NCBI GenBank assembly: GCA_004154925.1
Contig: QJNS01000209.1
Coordinates: 1-64,000, forward strand
DNA length: 64,000 bases
From: Monosporascus cannonballus
Taxonomy: Eukaryota; Ascomycota; Sordariomycetes; Xylariales
Reading direction: 5' to 3'
Below the pieces are notes generated by a model. It did no database searches. It was not told the DNA's origin and was given only the letters and a program-made list of their open reading frames with translations. The position numbers were made by a program, and so were the translations under genes. This document shows, one piece after another, positions 23,158 through 36,606 of the stretch. Numbering within the stretch: position 1 is the first letter of the stretch; every line of letters starts with the position of its first letter.

Positions 23158-23518
23158 TGTGACGGCTGAGCGGTTTAACCAACTATTAAACCTTAGCTGT
23201 ACGGATTATGTTGGCAGAAATATCGTAGGACTCTGGAGCAATAAAGTAACTTAATTACATCTCTTAATACTAAGGGCGCAAAAACGTATTACAAACGATT
23301 GGTATTAATAAGTATTATAAGCTAAGGCTATTTAAACTATAGAAATAATAAGCGTATATATATACTTGATCTAGTTTATTACTAGTGAGTTTAGTAATCC
23401 GGCTTACTGGTTTATTACCAGTAAGTTGGTAATCCGTTACGTGACCTGTCCCATTACGTACTTTTGGTTAGATCATAACAAACCGTTTTTGAAGACCGCA
23501 GCCCGTTAGGTTATAATA
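23158..23518 (-). repeat. 3' LTR of complete Gypsy element
   Basis: 361 bp from TGTGACGGC to GTTATAATA on the plus strand. It is preceded by the target duplication AATAT and adjoined on the internal side by the purine tract. Confidence 0.88.
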
Positions 23519-24164
23519 CGATCTCCTCCTTCCGCAAATCTTGCCTTTAAGATTTTCTTTTTTTTCCTCCTAGTAAGTTTTTCCGCGTTTGTTTAACATG
23601 TTTCCTGGCGTAATTAAGCGTTATTTTCGTAAGTCCGAATAACGACTTACCTTGGTAAATTTAATTAAATTTGAAAATTTTGACGCCAAGCCTTATTTTT
23701 TCTACTTCGCCTGATAATTTAATTATTAAATAATAAACGGGGTTTCTCGTTGCAAAAAGGATATTCGTCAGGGTTATTTATATAACGGAACGGGGGTTCC
23801 TATTTCCATGATTAATCGTCATATTGCGGAATCGAAAAGATTAAAAGAAAAAAAATTGGCGGCCGAAAAATTTTTATCAAAGGTCTTAACACGTTTTTCC
23901 CGGATACGCCGCTAGCGTCAACATTATCAATCTCAGAGTACGAAATTTGTAAATCGTACTTTTTAATCGCTGGACGAATTTCCCGAACCTGTATCATAAA
24001 AGATAAAGTTTATTATGGCCTTTTAGGCTGCTAGGGATATGGATATTATTAATCGGAACGCCGTAAGTTGTTTAAATAGTATGGATTAAAGCGCGATTAT
24101 TTCCGGTAACTCCATTATTATTAATAAAAGTTTTTTTAATAAACGTTAAGCACTAATAAGGTTT

Positions 24165-24240
24165 TTGGCAGGTTTTTAGATATTTTCGGAATTCGGATGC
24201 TTTTTCCACTTAATTAATTATTAAGTAAATCCGTTTTATT
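24165..24240 (-). pseudogene. Chromodomain remnant of Gypsy integrase
   Basis: The minus-strand reading resembles the chromodomain core (a Trp/Lys/Tyr segment followed by PNSEN). The same block in the sister copy at about 17,690-17,760 reads YLIKWKKYPNSEN. Chromodomains mark the chromovirus branch of Gypsy elements and target integration to heterochromatin. Confidence 0.65.
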
Positions 24241-26219
24241 TCAGTAAATCGAGAATTTCCTTTATCTTATATGGCTATTCGTTTTTTACCTTTACGTCGT
24301 TTTATACTGTATATACTTTAATTATGTTTACTGCTAATTCGAATAAGAAAACGTAAAAAATTAAGTAAAATTTAACTGTTAGTAAAAAATTTAATTAATA
24401 ATTATTTTCTGAGATTTTTTTGGCGATTTTGTATAAGCCGATGTACTTAAAATCGAAATTTTGTATTGGGTTATTTCGTTTAAATATTTTTGATAACAAG
24501 AACAACCATTTTTCCTTTTTCGAAAGTTAATCCTTTTAACTTTTTCTAATTATAATACTTATTTATCTAATTACGTACGAATTTCAGTTCTGTTTTTATT
24601 TCTTGATATAATTATCGTAATTGTTTTAACGTAAAAATTACTTTAATATTAATTGGACCGCTATCGCGCATTTTTTTATAATTCTTTGAAATAAACCCGA
24701 AATTTACGTTCGTAAGTATTATTTTAATACTTTCGTAATAGCTAATATTATAAGCTAGCTACGCGATTAGTAATTTCTTAACCCAATTATCCTGTTCGTA
24801 ATTAATATAATATTATAAGTAAATTTCCAAAGTTTAATTTATTTGTTCCTTTTATTTATCCGGTCAAAGTTTAAATATATTGGATAATTTGTAATTTAGG
24901 CCGATTTATATTAGTAGACTTTGCCAAATCTTAAATTCAAATATCGATCTTTTATTTAAAATAATTTCCATTAATAATCCGTATATATTAAAGATATATT
25001 TTAAAAAAATATATATTATCTGTTCGGCGTCTATATCTTCGTAATATAGTAAAAAATAAGAGAATTTCGTAAATCTGGTAACGATTACGAAAATGCTATC
25101 ATAATATATTCCCGTAACTGGATTTTCTAATATAAAAAGTTTAGTAATAAAATCGAATATAACTAAATACCATAATCGCTTTGCGACTAGTAATAGCTGT
25201 AATTTTCCGTATGGCTTATGTCGTCGAATCTTCGTTTTGGCGTAAATATCGTATTGCCGTATAATTTTGTGTACTGTTATTTTTATTTTAAGAAAAAAAA
25301 TATATATGTTAAAGTCGTTTTAGGGTTTTGTAAATTCCTAGATATCCATATAATTGATATTTATAAATTCTTCGTATTAAATCCTTTTAATATTTTTCTA
25401 AAACTTATAGCTTATTCGTTCTTTGGTTTTCTGGAAAATTATCGTTATATTATTAGATTTTTGGATATATATCGAAAGATATTACCCGAATTATCGCAAT
25501 TTATCATAAATGTAAATATCCTTTTATAGTAATATCAAAGATTACATGGCTAATTTTAACCAATTTCTTTTCGAAGTTTAATTATTTGCTTAAGGTATTT
25601 ATTTTATTATTTTTTAAGTCTTTTTTATAAATAATAACGAAATCGAAGTTCGCTAATTCTTCCGCGTATCTTAGTTATTGTTTTATAAGTTTCCTAGTTG
25701 TAATAAATCGGGTAAAATTTTGATGATCCGTATAAACCTTAACCTAGTATAAACTTCCTTTTAGGAAATTCTTAAATTCTTGAAATATCATAATAATGGC
25801 CATAAATCTTTTATCTAGGATGCCGTAATTAAGTTCGGTTTTTTTAACTTATATAAAAAGAATGTAATAATATATAATTTACCTTAATTATTTTGTTATC
25901 CAATTATTATGCTTAACGTATAATCCGAAATATCGGTTTTTAGTTTAACGGGGCGATTTGGATCGTATATAATTAAAATTGGTTTGCTAATAATTGTATT
26001 CTTAATATTTTAAAATTATTTTTTCGTATTTGGCGTCTATTTAAACTTTTTTTTCGTAAAGTTTATTAAAGATATAATTATTTGTTAAAGTTTCGAATAA
26101 ACTTCTTATAATAATTAACGAATTTAAAGAATGCCTATACCTTTTTAACTATTATTAACGTTTGCTATTTTATAATTACAACGATTCTTTTAGGGTTTAT
26201 CCTAATATATTTTGGAATA

Positions 26220-26398
26220 TGTAAGATAATGCAGCCCTCTGTAGCCAGCTAAAAGGGCTAGAACAGGACCCCATATATATCCTGATAAGACGTTTCCAAA
26301 TATCAAGAATAGTACCTAGTTGCTAATATAGCCTAGAAGGGTTTGGAATTGCTGACCTTTTGGTATTGTGGCTAGCGTCGCACCTTCGTTATTTTACA
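26220..26398. mobile_element. Possible small MITE inside Gypsy pol
   Basis: A ~180-bp segment of normal composition interrupts the AT-rich pol. Its ends are imperfect inverted repeats (GTAAGATAATG and CGTTATTTTAC, two mismatches). No clear target duplication was found. Confidence 0.35.
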
Positions 26399-26759
26399 AA
26401 ATAATAATATGTCTCAAATATTCCATTTTTTGCTTGTAGAATTGGCTTTTTTTTACGTTAATAAGTAGCCTTACGTCTTATAAAGTTTAAAAAACTTTAT
26501 AAACGTATTTTGCATATAATTTTTCCGTTTTTAAGAAAATAAAAATGTTTTTAAGGTAACAAATAACGAAAATATCGAGATATTCTCGTAATATATAATT
26601 TATTATCCGTTAAAAAATTATTAGTATATTTGTAAATCCTATTAGTAGAACTAAATATTTAAATAATCCGTATTTCGTTTTAAAGCCTGTTTTTTATTCG
26701 TATCCTTTCTTAATCTTAATAAAATTATATCCAGCTTTAAAATCGAATATTATAAACTA

Positions 26760-26960
26760 TTTAGCTCCGTAAAATCGGTTTTTTTTATTTCCGTAATCAA
26801 ATGTAATGGCGTTCGATTTTTAACCGTAATGTTATTCAGTTATCGGTAATTAACCACAAATCGTAATTTCCCGTTTTTCTTTAGTACGAAAAATAATAGA
26901 TATCCTGCTAGTAACTTCGAATATTAAATCTATCCTTTTTATAACCGATTCTCCAGGTAT
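26760..26960 (-). pseudogene. Reverse transcriptase N-terminal remnant
   Basis: The minus strand reads FFVLKKNGKLRFVVNYR followed by NRTPLHLITEIKKT, the start of the Gypsy RT palm/finger region, before stops intervene. Confidence 0.65.
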
Positions 26961-27365
26961 TCTTTGAAAATACGTAATTCGTTTTTGTTGAAATTGTAAA
27001 TAAGGTCAAACTTTGTCGAAAATCCTTTTTTAAGGGTTATTTGATAATTTTATTCGTTATATTCTGGTAATTTCGTATTAAGCTTTTTTCTGAAAAGCTA
27101 TTCGTATTTATAGTATTATAATGGCATATTAGTTAAATCTTTTAATTCCTTAGGTTATTGTTATTATTTTAAATCGTTATTCAGTTACTTTAATTTTGCT
27201 TTCATGGTAATAACGAAATGTCGTATTTTTCTTTAATATCCCTTTTTTTTTCTTATATTTTATTCTTTTAGGTAATAAAATTTCTGTTATATCCTTCTGC
27301 CTATATTTGTCGTTATTATCGATGGAATATTAAAATCTCAAATTTTTTTTTCATCTGCTAATAAA

Positions 27366-27570
27366 GTATAAGACTCTCAGGTGCCAAGGTGCGGTCCCAT
27401 TTCCGGGGCCCAGCGACCCACCAGTTTGGCTCCAGTTTGTGTATATATAGAGGGGCTTCGCCCCCGAGTAGTTAGAAAAGGGCAGGCATTAATGGTCATC
27501 TATTCACTACCCATACTATGAACCACCTGCTGGGCTGCTTCTTCTACCTCTCACTCCGTACTTTACCTTT
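27366..27570. mobile_element. GC-normal insertion inside Gypsy element
   Basis: About 200 bp of nearly unmutated sequence with a TATA-like GTATATATAGAGGGGC and a GC-rich palindromic GGGGCTTCGCCCC just after it. This looks like the promoter part of a small LTR. Borders and target duplication could not be fixed. Confidence 0.35.
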
Positions 27571-28957
27571 TTCCCTGACAAAGACGAACCTTACTTGGCC
27601 AGTTTTTCCATTAATCAAAACTCCGTACTGGCGTATCCATGGTAATCCTAAGATCATATCGTAATTCCCAAATAGAATAATATCGAAATCAACTATCTGG
27701 TATCGTCCCTAGACAAAAATCTCGAAATGATCAATTTCGCGTATGATTTTTCCGTTATCGTAGGCGAATTCCTGACTTTCGGCATTCGTCATTATATAAG
27801 ATTTTAACTTATATCTTTATAATAATCTAAGCTTATTAACTATATTTGGTGTAATATAATTTCCGCCTAAAGCTCCGTAATCCATTATTGCGGTATACCA
27901 TTACGTTTCGATTCGTATATCTAAAGTAATAAAGTTATTAACGGCTTTTATCGTCACATTTAGAACCTTTTTTGAGAATTCCTTTTAATTCCTTTGGGTT
28001 TCGTTATCCTGTAGTTCTTTTATAGGTAACCTTTTTTTAGCTTTTATTCGAATTTGTTAAGCTTTATCTGTATTTTTTTGTTTAAGGCGTTAAATTGTTG
28101 TATTTATTGTTATTGCCGGCGTATTATTCTTTCGAATTATATTAATTATTTTTGGTTTTGCTGTAATTTCTTTTCTTATCGAATAAATTATTTTTTATGT
28201 TTATGATTGCATTTTATTATATGTCGTCCTAATTATCGTTATAAAGCTTGCCTATAAATTAACGTATTTATTTTAATAACCTTTTTTATAAGAGTTTATA
28301 ATAAATATTAATTTAAAATAAAGATCCGTAATAACTTTGTGGCAATGTTTTTTTATTATATGCTGGAATAACTTTTTTTCCGTTTAATAATTATACTATT
28401 AGTCATAATAAAAGGGGTTTTTTTACGGGTATTATTTTTTTCCGAGCTAGCTTTTAATTTCGGCTAATTATTAAATATTTCCTAGGGCTATAAATCGACA
28501 ATATTAATATTATTATTTATTATTTTGGTTATTTCCGGTACGGTTTAGAAAGTTAAACCCTTTATAATAATATACGGATAATCCGTCCGTAAATATATCA
28601 TTTTTATTTTTCGTAATAGGAATATTTTCGTTATTAATAATATATGGTGTACTTTTTACCGTATCGATTAAGGGTTTCTGGATAAACTTTTTCTGTTTAA
28701 TCTTAATATTCGTGTAATTATTTTTATAATACTTTTTGTTATGCTTGTAACCTTTGTTAAGTTAGCTTTTTAACCTTTTGTATTTTTCGTCGAATTTCTT
28801 ATTGTAATAATCTCTATTAAACTTTTTGCTATAATAGATTTGGTACGTACTTAGGCCAAATTATGTTAATGGATTTATTATCGTTTTCTTAATTATTCCT
28901 GGATTATCTTTCCGGTATATGTATCCAAACATCTTATCGTAGCTTTTTAGGTTTTTT

Positions 28958-28999
28958 GCATTTATAAACCTTATATCCTAGTTTGCCACAATTAAAGCA
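28958..28999 (-). pseudogene. Gag CCHC zinc-knuckle remnant
   Basis: The minus strand reads C-F-N-C-G-K-L-G-Y-K-V-Y-K-C, i.e. C-x2-C-x4-(H)-x4-C with Tyr in place of His. A CAT-to-TAT change would explain it, the expected direction of RIP. Confidence 0.7.
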
Positions 29000-29863
29000 T
29001 TTAATCTGGTTCCAATTTTGTTTGTGAGTAACGCCGAATTCCATAAGTCCTGGCGCCATTCCGTAAGAAGTAAAGGGTGCGTTTCGTTTTTTCCCTTAGT
29101 TAGGCTTATTATACCCCGATTGTAAAGCATATTATCTTTTATTCTCCTATTATTTTTCAAACTGTCGATTATTGATCCTAATTACCTTGATAATATATCG
29201 ATCCAAAACGATTAATCGTTTAATCCGATTAATTTTATTTTTTATATTATCCTTTAATTCCTTATAATATATATCGATAAGAATATCGGCTTTATCGTTT
29301 TCTTATCCGGCCTTAATTATAAGGCTTTTAAAAGTTACGGCATATTTGGACGTAAGTCTTTTTTATCGGAATTGCAGAAATTGCTAAGTTATAAATCGTT
29401 TTTTATTTGGATTACCGAAATTGTTACGTACCTTATTTTCGAAATTAATATAAAGCGAAAAAATTTCATTAATAAAATCTTTTTTATCCGATTTTTTTAT
29501 TTTTAAAAAATTTCTTATAATAGGTTCGAATTAATTAACCGTATTTCCTATTAAATATGCTTTTATTATTAGGATATTATACGCTAAATTATTAAAATTT
29601 AAGAAATAAAGATAAATTCAGACTTAAGTTAAAAAGGTTTAAAAGTTACTCTTTTTATTATAAGGCTCCGGTTTTTTTGATTTTATGCGGGCGAAAAAGG
29701 TTTAAGCAAATAATATAACTCTAATTTATCGGATTTCTTTTTCCAGTTTCCGAATTCGAGCCTAAAGCTGTTAAGTAAGAGTTTTTTAAGCGCTGGTCGA
29801 TATTTTGACAATGTTAAATATTGCTTATAATTTAACAGTATTACTGAATAAAAGCTTGTAACG

Positions 29864-30224
29864 TATAACGGCTAAACGGTTTAACTAATTATTAAATCTT
29901 AGTCGTACGAGTTATATTAATAGGAATATCGTAAGACTTTGGAGCAATAAAGTAACTTAATTATATTTCGTAATATTAAGGGCGCAAAAACGTATTACAA
30001 ACGATTAGTATTAATAAGTATTGCAAATTAAGGTTATTTAAATTATGGAAATAATAAGCATATATATATACTTGATTTAGCTTGTTACCAGTAAGTTTGG
30101 TAATCCGGCTTACTGGCTTACCATCAATAAGTTGGTGATCCGTCACGTGACCTGCCCTACCACGCACTTTTGGTTGGATTATGACAGACCGTTTTTGGAG
30201 ACCGCAGCCCGTTGGGTCATGATA
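29864..30224 (-). repeat. 5' LTR of complete Gypsy element
   Basis: 361 bp, same length as its partner; ends TATAACGGC and CATGATA on the plus strand and is followed by the AATAT duplication. Confidence 0.88.
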
Positions 30225-30229
30225 AATAT

Positions 30230-32909
30230 GAATATTCTTTATCTAAAACGTTATTTGCTTATTATAAATAACATAAAAATTATTATTTTAAAACAAAAAA
30301 ACCAGAAAATTCTTTGTAATTTTTTATAATATTTCCAAAATAAATATCTTTATCCGTATAAATTAAAATAATACATTTACAAGTATTTCGCAAACGATAG
30401 GTTAAAATAATACTTTCCCGAAAATTAAACGGATATTTTTTTTGATATTTTCGAATTTGGCGAAGCATATTTATTAGAAAATATTAATAATAAAATAATT
30501 ATAAAATAATCCGAGTTATATATTTATTATCATTTTTCGGTTTATAACGTTAAACCTTACGTGTAAGTATTTTTGACTAAATCTTTATCGGTGTACTTAA
30601 TATTTTTTTGCGGATTTAAAAATAAAGTCAATTAATAGTACTAACTTATTTTGTATTATGCGTTAAATAGACATATATTTAATAAATTTAGGTAACGGGA
30701 GAAACTTAAAAATAAAATTATTAGAATTTTCGTTAAATTCGTTTTGGATATCGTTAATTCGTAAAAGATTTAAACTATTATTTAAACAGAGTAAATTTTT
30801 AATTATTTTATTTCGGTAATATTAGATTCGAATTAAAATAAATGGAATAAATAATCTTATTATAAAAGTTTAATAAAAAAACGAAATAAGCGACGTTCGA
30901 AAAAGTTAATGCGTAATTTTAAGACCTTATATCGCCAGTTATTTACGTAATTTAGATTTTCTTTTATTTTTGCCAATTATCCGTTTGCTGTAAAAAGAAT
31001 TTTTATTATAGCTTTAATCGAATTTATTATAATGCCGAAATAATGTCGCAAATTTTCAAAAATTTTAGTTTTGGCGATAATAATTTTAATAACGATAAAT
31101 CGTTATAAAATATTTTTTTATAAAATAAAAACCTTAATTAAAATAATAATTTAAATAATTTTATTATCGATAACCAGAATAATAACGAAATACTTAACGA
31201 AGATTATTTGCCAAAAAGCGATAATAAAAATTATTAAAACTAAAATACGATTAAAATAAATTCGAATTAAAAACAAAATATCCGAAAACCAAGTTCGGAA
31301 CCTAATTATTTATAATTTAGCCAATAATTACTGGGCGAAAAATAACTTAACTTACCGAATTTACCCTACTAAAAAAACCGTTTTATTACGTTAAATTATT
31401 CGAGCCGATCTTAATCCCAGATACGACAAAAAGCCAATTTTCCTATTGTTAACCGGGAATATTACGAATATCGAGAACGTTAATAGCAAAAATAACGAAA
31501 ACTTATTAAACGAAATTATCCGCATATTTAATAAAATAAACCGTAATTCGGAATACTAAAACAACTTTATACAAATTTATTAATACATAATTAAGTAACT
31601 TAAGATTAAATGTCGACGGTATAGGTATTACTTTATATATCTTACGTTTTTTAAAAAAAGAATAAATTTTATAAAAAAATACTTACAAAATAATATATGC
31701 CGTAAAAAAGTGGATTAAACGGACTTAATTATTAATAATAAAATCCTTAATATAATTATAGTATATATATAATTTAAAATAATGATGAAGTAATTATTAT
31801 ATCCCTTTTTATTAATATGTTTTTATTAAATTTATTTTATTTTTACCTTTTTTCATTTTTTGGGAGGTAATAAGTTTAAAATAATCTTTATTTATTATAA
31901 TTGAGACTTAACATTATTTACAATGTTTAATTTTAATTAAATCCTTCTAATTAATTATTTTATATCTTAATATTTGCTTACTAGGGGTCTTTTAAATAAA
32001 TATTTCCGAACTATAATATTATTTTACGATAACGGCTTTACACCATTAGTAATAAAAATATATATAAAGCATATACGGACATATATTAACGCAATTATTA
32101 AATATGGACTTAAGAAGATCCCCTAAAAATCTTCTATATTAATTGATTGTAACGTTTAAATTATGTTTTATTTAGGATTTTTGTTTTAAAAGATTATTAT
32201 TCATTAAATTAACCGGGAATAAAAAAACGTTATTTCTTAATTGATATTTAATTTTATAATATTAAATCGCATAAGTTTAATAGCGACAAAGTATTACGTT
32301 AATTAAAAAAGCTAAAAATAACTAAACGATTTCGCGTTTTTATTGCGGATAATAGCCCTGGTATTAGATAAATAATTATGTAAAAATAATTTATCGAAAA
32401 TTAGGCGACAAATTCTAATAGACAAACGAAATTCGGCATTATATATATACGTCGTATACTTTAGAAAGGGCATTTAATAACTTTTCTAACATTTATGGCA
32501 TAAAATTACTACATAAATTTAAAAAAGCTTTAAGCGAATAAACCAAAAAATTCAAAAGATTACTGAAATAAGGTAAAACCCTTATTAATCTGAAAAAAAT
32601 ATATAATTATATTAATACGTATTTTTTGAAATAATTATGAAATAAATATTTAATTTTTATAATTACGCATATTTACTATCTGGATTTATTTCGGTTCCGA
32701 TAAAAAAAGACCTTTTTTAAAAATCTAATAAAATAACATTATAAATAAAAATTTGGATTACAAAAACGTATTTCAAATAATCCGTAATATTTATAACCGT
32801 TAAAATTTGGTAACTTTTTATTTATTATGTACCCTAAAAATATATTCCGTAATTTAAAGATTTGTACGTAACTATTTACCATTAAAAAAAGCGGGTTATA
32901 CAATACCCC
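30230..32909. other. RIP-like AT-rich DNA, unclassified
   Basis: 2.7 kb of stop-dense AT-rich DNA. Around 32,300-32,520 the plus strand has short stretches with protein-like texture, probably a decayed transposon ORF, but no family is recognised. The CTAAC target duplication of the next LTR lies at its right end. Confidence 0.5.
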
Positions 32910-32914
32910 CTAAC

Positions 32915-33822
32915 TGTCATGACCCCACGGGCTACAGTCTCCAAAAACGGTCTGTCATGATCCAACCAAAAGTGCGCGGTGGGGCAGGTCACGTGCCGGA
33001 TCACCAACTCACGGGTGGTGAGCCAGTGAGCCGGATCAAGATATATACGCTCATTATTTCCATAGTTTTAGATAGCTTCAGCTTGCAACACTCATCAATA
33101 CCAATAGTTTGCAATCCGCCTTTTGCACCTTTGGTATAAGAAACGTAACACGTTACTGTATCTAGGGTGAGGGAGGAACCACCCACCGAAAATTACCCAC
33201 GGCCCACGGGTACCCGCGGGTAGTGCCAAGGACACATGGGTCACCCATGGGTCCTTGGCGCGAGTCAGAATTACCCGCGGGTACCCAATGAGTCCTTGGC
33301 ATTACCTATTGGGTACCCAGTAGGTAATGCCAAGGACCTATCAGGACCCATCACAATAAAAAAAATATTTAAAATATTCAAAATATAATTAAATATATAA
33401 TTAAATATATAATTATTAAATATTTTAAATTTATATATATTAAGTTTTTACGATAAATATATTATAAATATCAAATATATTTATAATATTCAAATAATAA
33501 ATATAATATAAAGTTTTAAAACAATGAAATAATTATGAAATAATCGATGCCAAGGACCCACTAGATACCCGCGGGTCCTTGGCAAGACCCAATGGGTACC
33601 CAATGGGTCCTTGGCAAATCTGATGGGTACCCGCGGGTACCCACCGATTTGGATGGGTAGTTGATGGGTATCTATGAAGACCCATGGGTCCTCATGGGTC
33701 ACCCACGGGTACCCATTCCCTCACCCTAACTGTATCCATTGCTCAGATTCCCACGATACTCCTGCCAACATAAACCCGTACGACTAAGGTTTAATAGTTG
33801 GTTAAACCCCCTAGCCGTCACA
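32915..33822 (+). mobile_element. Solo Gypsy LTR, little mutated, TSD CTAAC
   Basis: Starts TGTCATGACCCC and ends GCCGTCACA, flanked by CTAAC on both sides (32910-32914, 33823-33827). It is the same LTR family as 23158/29864, in opposite orientation. After removing the nested element and one copy of its duplication, the LTR is about 334 bp. It keeps its CpA/TpG-rich sequence, so it arrived or survived without heavy RIP. No internal region is attached, so it is a recombination product. Confidence 0.88.
33163..33728. mobile_element. hAT-like MITE nested in the solo LTR
   Basis: 566-bp non-autonomous element with perfect 12-bp terminal inverted repeats (TAGGGTGAGGGA / TCCCTCACCCTA) and an 8-bp target duplication ACTGTATC (33155-33162, 33729-33736). 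The 8-bp duplication and TAGGG-type ends are the hAT superfamily signature. The arms (33163-33350 and 33545-33728) are packed with GGGTACCC, CCGCGGG and CCAAGGAC/GTCCTTGG motifs in both orientations; the ~190-bp core is almost pure A/T. There is no coding capacity. Confidence 0.88.
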
Positions 33823-33827
33823 CTAAC

Positions 33828-36606
33828 GGTATTAAATTTATTGGTTATTTGGTTAATATTTCAAAATATTTTATCTGGATAACGAACAATTTCGGTCTTT
33901 CCCGGGAAAACCATATTTCTTTTATGAAAAACGAGTACAAAATCATATTTAAGTATTTACGTAAATGCGAAAAGCGTATCGTTAAAGTTTATTAAAAATA
34001 TTACCAGGATAAAAAACCAAAAAATAAAAAAAAATAAAAATAAGAAAAAAATAATATTTCCTAAATTTATTAACCAATTACCAATATAATTATTACGAAA
34101 AAATACTAAATTAACAATTCGAAAATTCTTAAATATATTAATAAGTTATTTATTAATAATCGTTTATTAATTTAATTTTCCGTTTTAATTTCTTTACCAT
34201 TAAGCAATACGGTTATCAAATTCCGTAATTACTTTAACGATTAATAAAAGTTTTCTAATTAAAATTATGTAATAATATATATTACTAAAAAACCGTTGAA
34301 TGCTGTAGGTAAACGTATAAAAAAGATTAGGAAAAATATAATAAACGAAATATATAATTTATTATATGTATTTTTTTTTCAAATTACAAAAGTTTTACTG
34401 AAATTTTCTTATTAAATTTAAATCTTAAAAAAAGAGTTCGGTATTCCGTATTAACGATAATCCGTAAAAGGATATTATTAACGATTATTTTTAATACGAA
34501 CGTAAATAATTTAATTAGTATTTTAAAATTTACTTTTTTTAATTATATTATTTAAATATCCGTCCGAACGAAACGATTTTAATATTATTGTAATAAATTA
34601 ATAACATATTCCCCGGTTTTATTTATTTTCTACGTAATTTATTATGTATTTAATATTTTTCTATATTGATAAATCGTTTCTGGAAATTTGATCGGCTAAA
34701 ATATTATTTAATATCCGAATTAAAGCATTTAATTTGAATAACGATATTATATATAATAATAACGATTCCGTTTATGCCCGAAAACCATTCGAAAAACATA
34801 AGAAGAAAATACAGAAAATATTTTAAATTCTGTTTATTTAAAACTTAGGGAAGTTGCCGGATTAGTATAACTTATTACCAGATAAATTTTACGGGATATT
34901 AAATAACGATTTAAAAAATCCGGATAAAACCGAAAATAACGAAAACAAAAACTAAGTATTCCGGAAATCTCCATAAACTAATTAAATTGCTGGGGTAAAC
35001 AAACTTTAATATAAAAGAATTACATTTAAGAATTAATTTTACAAAAAAAGAAAAGGGATAATTAATACCAAATATAAAGGCGTTATTAAAAAAATAAACG
35101 AATAAGATTTTAAAAAGTTAAATTTTAACGCTTATTTAAAAAAAGCCGTTTTCCCGGAATAACTTGGATTTATCGTTATAATTATAGCAAACTAGGTCCG
35201 TAATTATTAGATTAAGGCGATAAGTAACACAATTAATATATTCTCTGTTTTTTAAGGCGGATTAAATTTAATATCAAGTTATTTTGTTTTCCTTTTTTAT
35301 TTATTATTTGTTTTTGTTATATAATATATAAATTTTTCTTATCGAAAATATTTATTTATAAAAATTAGAATTAAAAAAATAATCGAAAAATAATCATATT
35401 ATATATATTACTTTTATTATAATACAAAAATAAAGCTTTTTAAAATAAAATACCCAGGTAAATTATAAAAACTTTTTTTAATTCTTTTATGTTATTTTAT
35501 ATACCTTTTTTTAAAAACCAATCGCTTATATTTATATTTAATTAAAAATTCGGAAATATTTATTTATTATTTTATCGCCATTATAATTAATAACTTTACG
35601 CACTTATAATAATAAATTTAATTATCATAATAAAGTTTTATTAAAATAATTACAAAATAATTATTTGCTAATAAGTTTAGAATTATAATAATAGCCAAAA
35701 TTACGCGTACTAGATAAACGGCTTACCAATTAATTCTGGAATTAAAAAAGTTTTTTGGCGTTAAAAACAGAATTCCTCGCGTTATAAAATAGCCCCTAAC
35801 TAGGAAAATAATACTTAAGGGCCCGGTTTCTTTTAAAATGCGAAAAAAACGCGTTTTGCCTGATAATAAATATTTTTTTAAAAAAATAAAAAAATTTTGA
35901 AATTATATTAGTATATATAATTACTACTTTACATAAAATCCGACGATATTAAATAAAATTAAGTTATTACTTAAAAAATGCCTTTTTAACATTTATGAAA
36001 AAAAATTTCGCAATAATTTAAAAGTTAATAACGATATTAAGTTTTTATAATAGGCGTTATATAAAAAGCAGCAGAAATTATATTATTCGAATTATTGAAA
36101 AGTAAATAATATATAAAATAATCTTAAAATCATTTATTTTTTATAACAATTAATTTATGCGTTGTTTACGCCAAACGAATTATTATTTAATAAAAAGATA
36201 CGTAACTAATTAAAAATATTTTAAGTTATTACTAAAGCTTTATATGACCGTAAATAAAAAATGCGGTTTCCGGTAAAAAATCTGGCGTTTCGTTAAATAA
36301 AGCTTATAATTAAGGTTTTAAACGTACCAAAAAAAACGCGCAAGATAATAACGCGCAAAATAATAACGCGCAAAATAATAATGCGTAAAACAATAAGAAT
36401 TCGGATAATACGTAGGATAATAATAATAATGGAATCTTAAACGAAATTTAGGTTAGATTTAAAGGGAAATCGGCGTTATTTGGTTTTATAATACCCAAAA
36501 AGTTTTATATAATTTAACTGCAAATTCTTTAATATTATTATTTTTATCGGATTATTTCAGATTATTTCAAATTATTAAAGCGATTTGCTTTATGTGCAAA
36601 TTTTTT
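33828..36606. other. RIP-like AT-rich DNA, unclassified element
   Basis: 2.8 kb AT-rich. The plus strand near 35,700-35,880 still reads LILELKKFFGVKNRIPRVIK and VSFKMRKKRVLPDNKYFFKK, so a protein-coding transposon lies underneath, but I cannot name it. The block ends at the truncated MITE at 36607. Confidence 0.5.
36335..36394 (+). repeat. 15-bp tandem repeat, four units
   Basis: Unit AACGCGCAAAATAAT, four consecutive copies, the last degenerate. It lies in the C-terminal part of the decayed element, where it would encode a Lys/Ile/Thr/Arg repeat. Confidence 0.85.

Larger units (their letters stand above)
23158..30224 (-). mobile_element. Complete Gypsy chromovirus-type retrotransposon
   Basis: 7,067 bp with two 361-bp LTRs (23158-23518 and 29864-30224) and the target duplication AATAT on both sides (23153-23157, 30225-30229). 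Sense is minus: 5' LTR at high coordinates; gag with a CCHC zinc knuckle at 28999-28958; protease-flank motif (ILGLPWI) near 27,650; reverse transcriptase start (FFVLKKNGKLRFVVNYR) near 26,900; integrase; chromodomain near 24,235-24,165; then a purine-rich tract (GGAAGGAGGAGA) immediately before the 3' LTR. All ORFs are destroyed by stops, with C-to-T type changes (for example the zinc-knuckle His reads as Tyr). Two less mutated insertions lie inside, at about 26,220-26,398 and 27,366-27,570. Confidence 0.88.
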
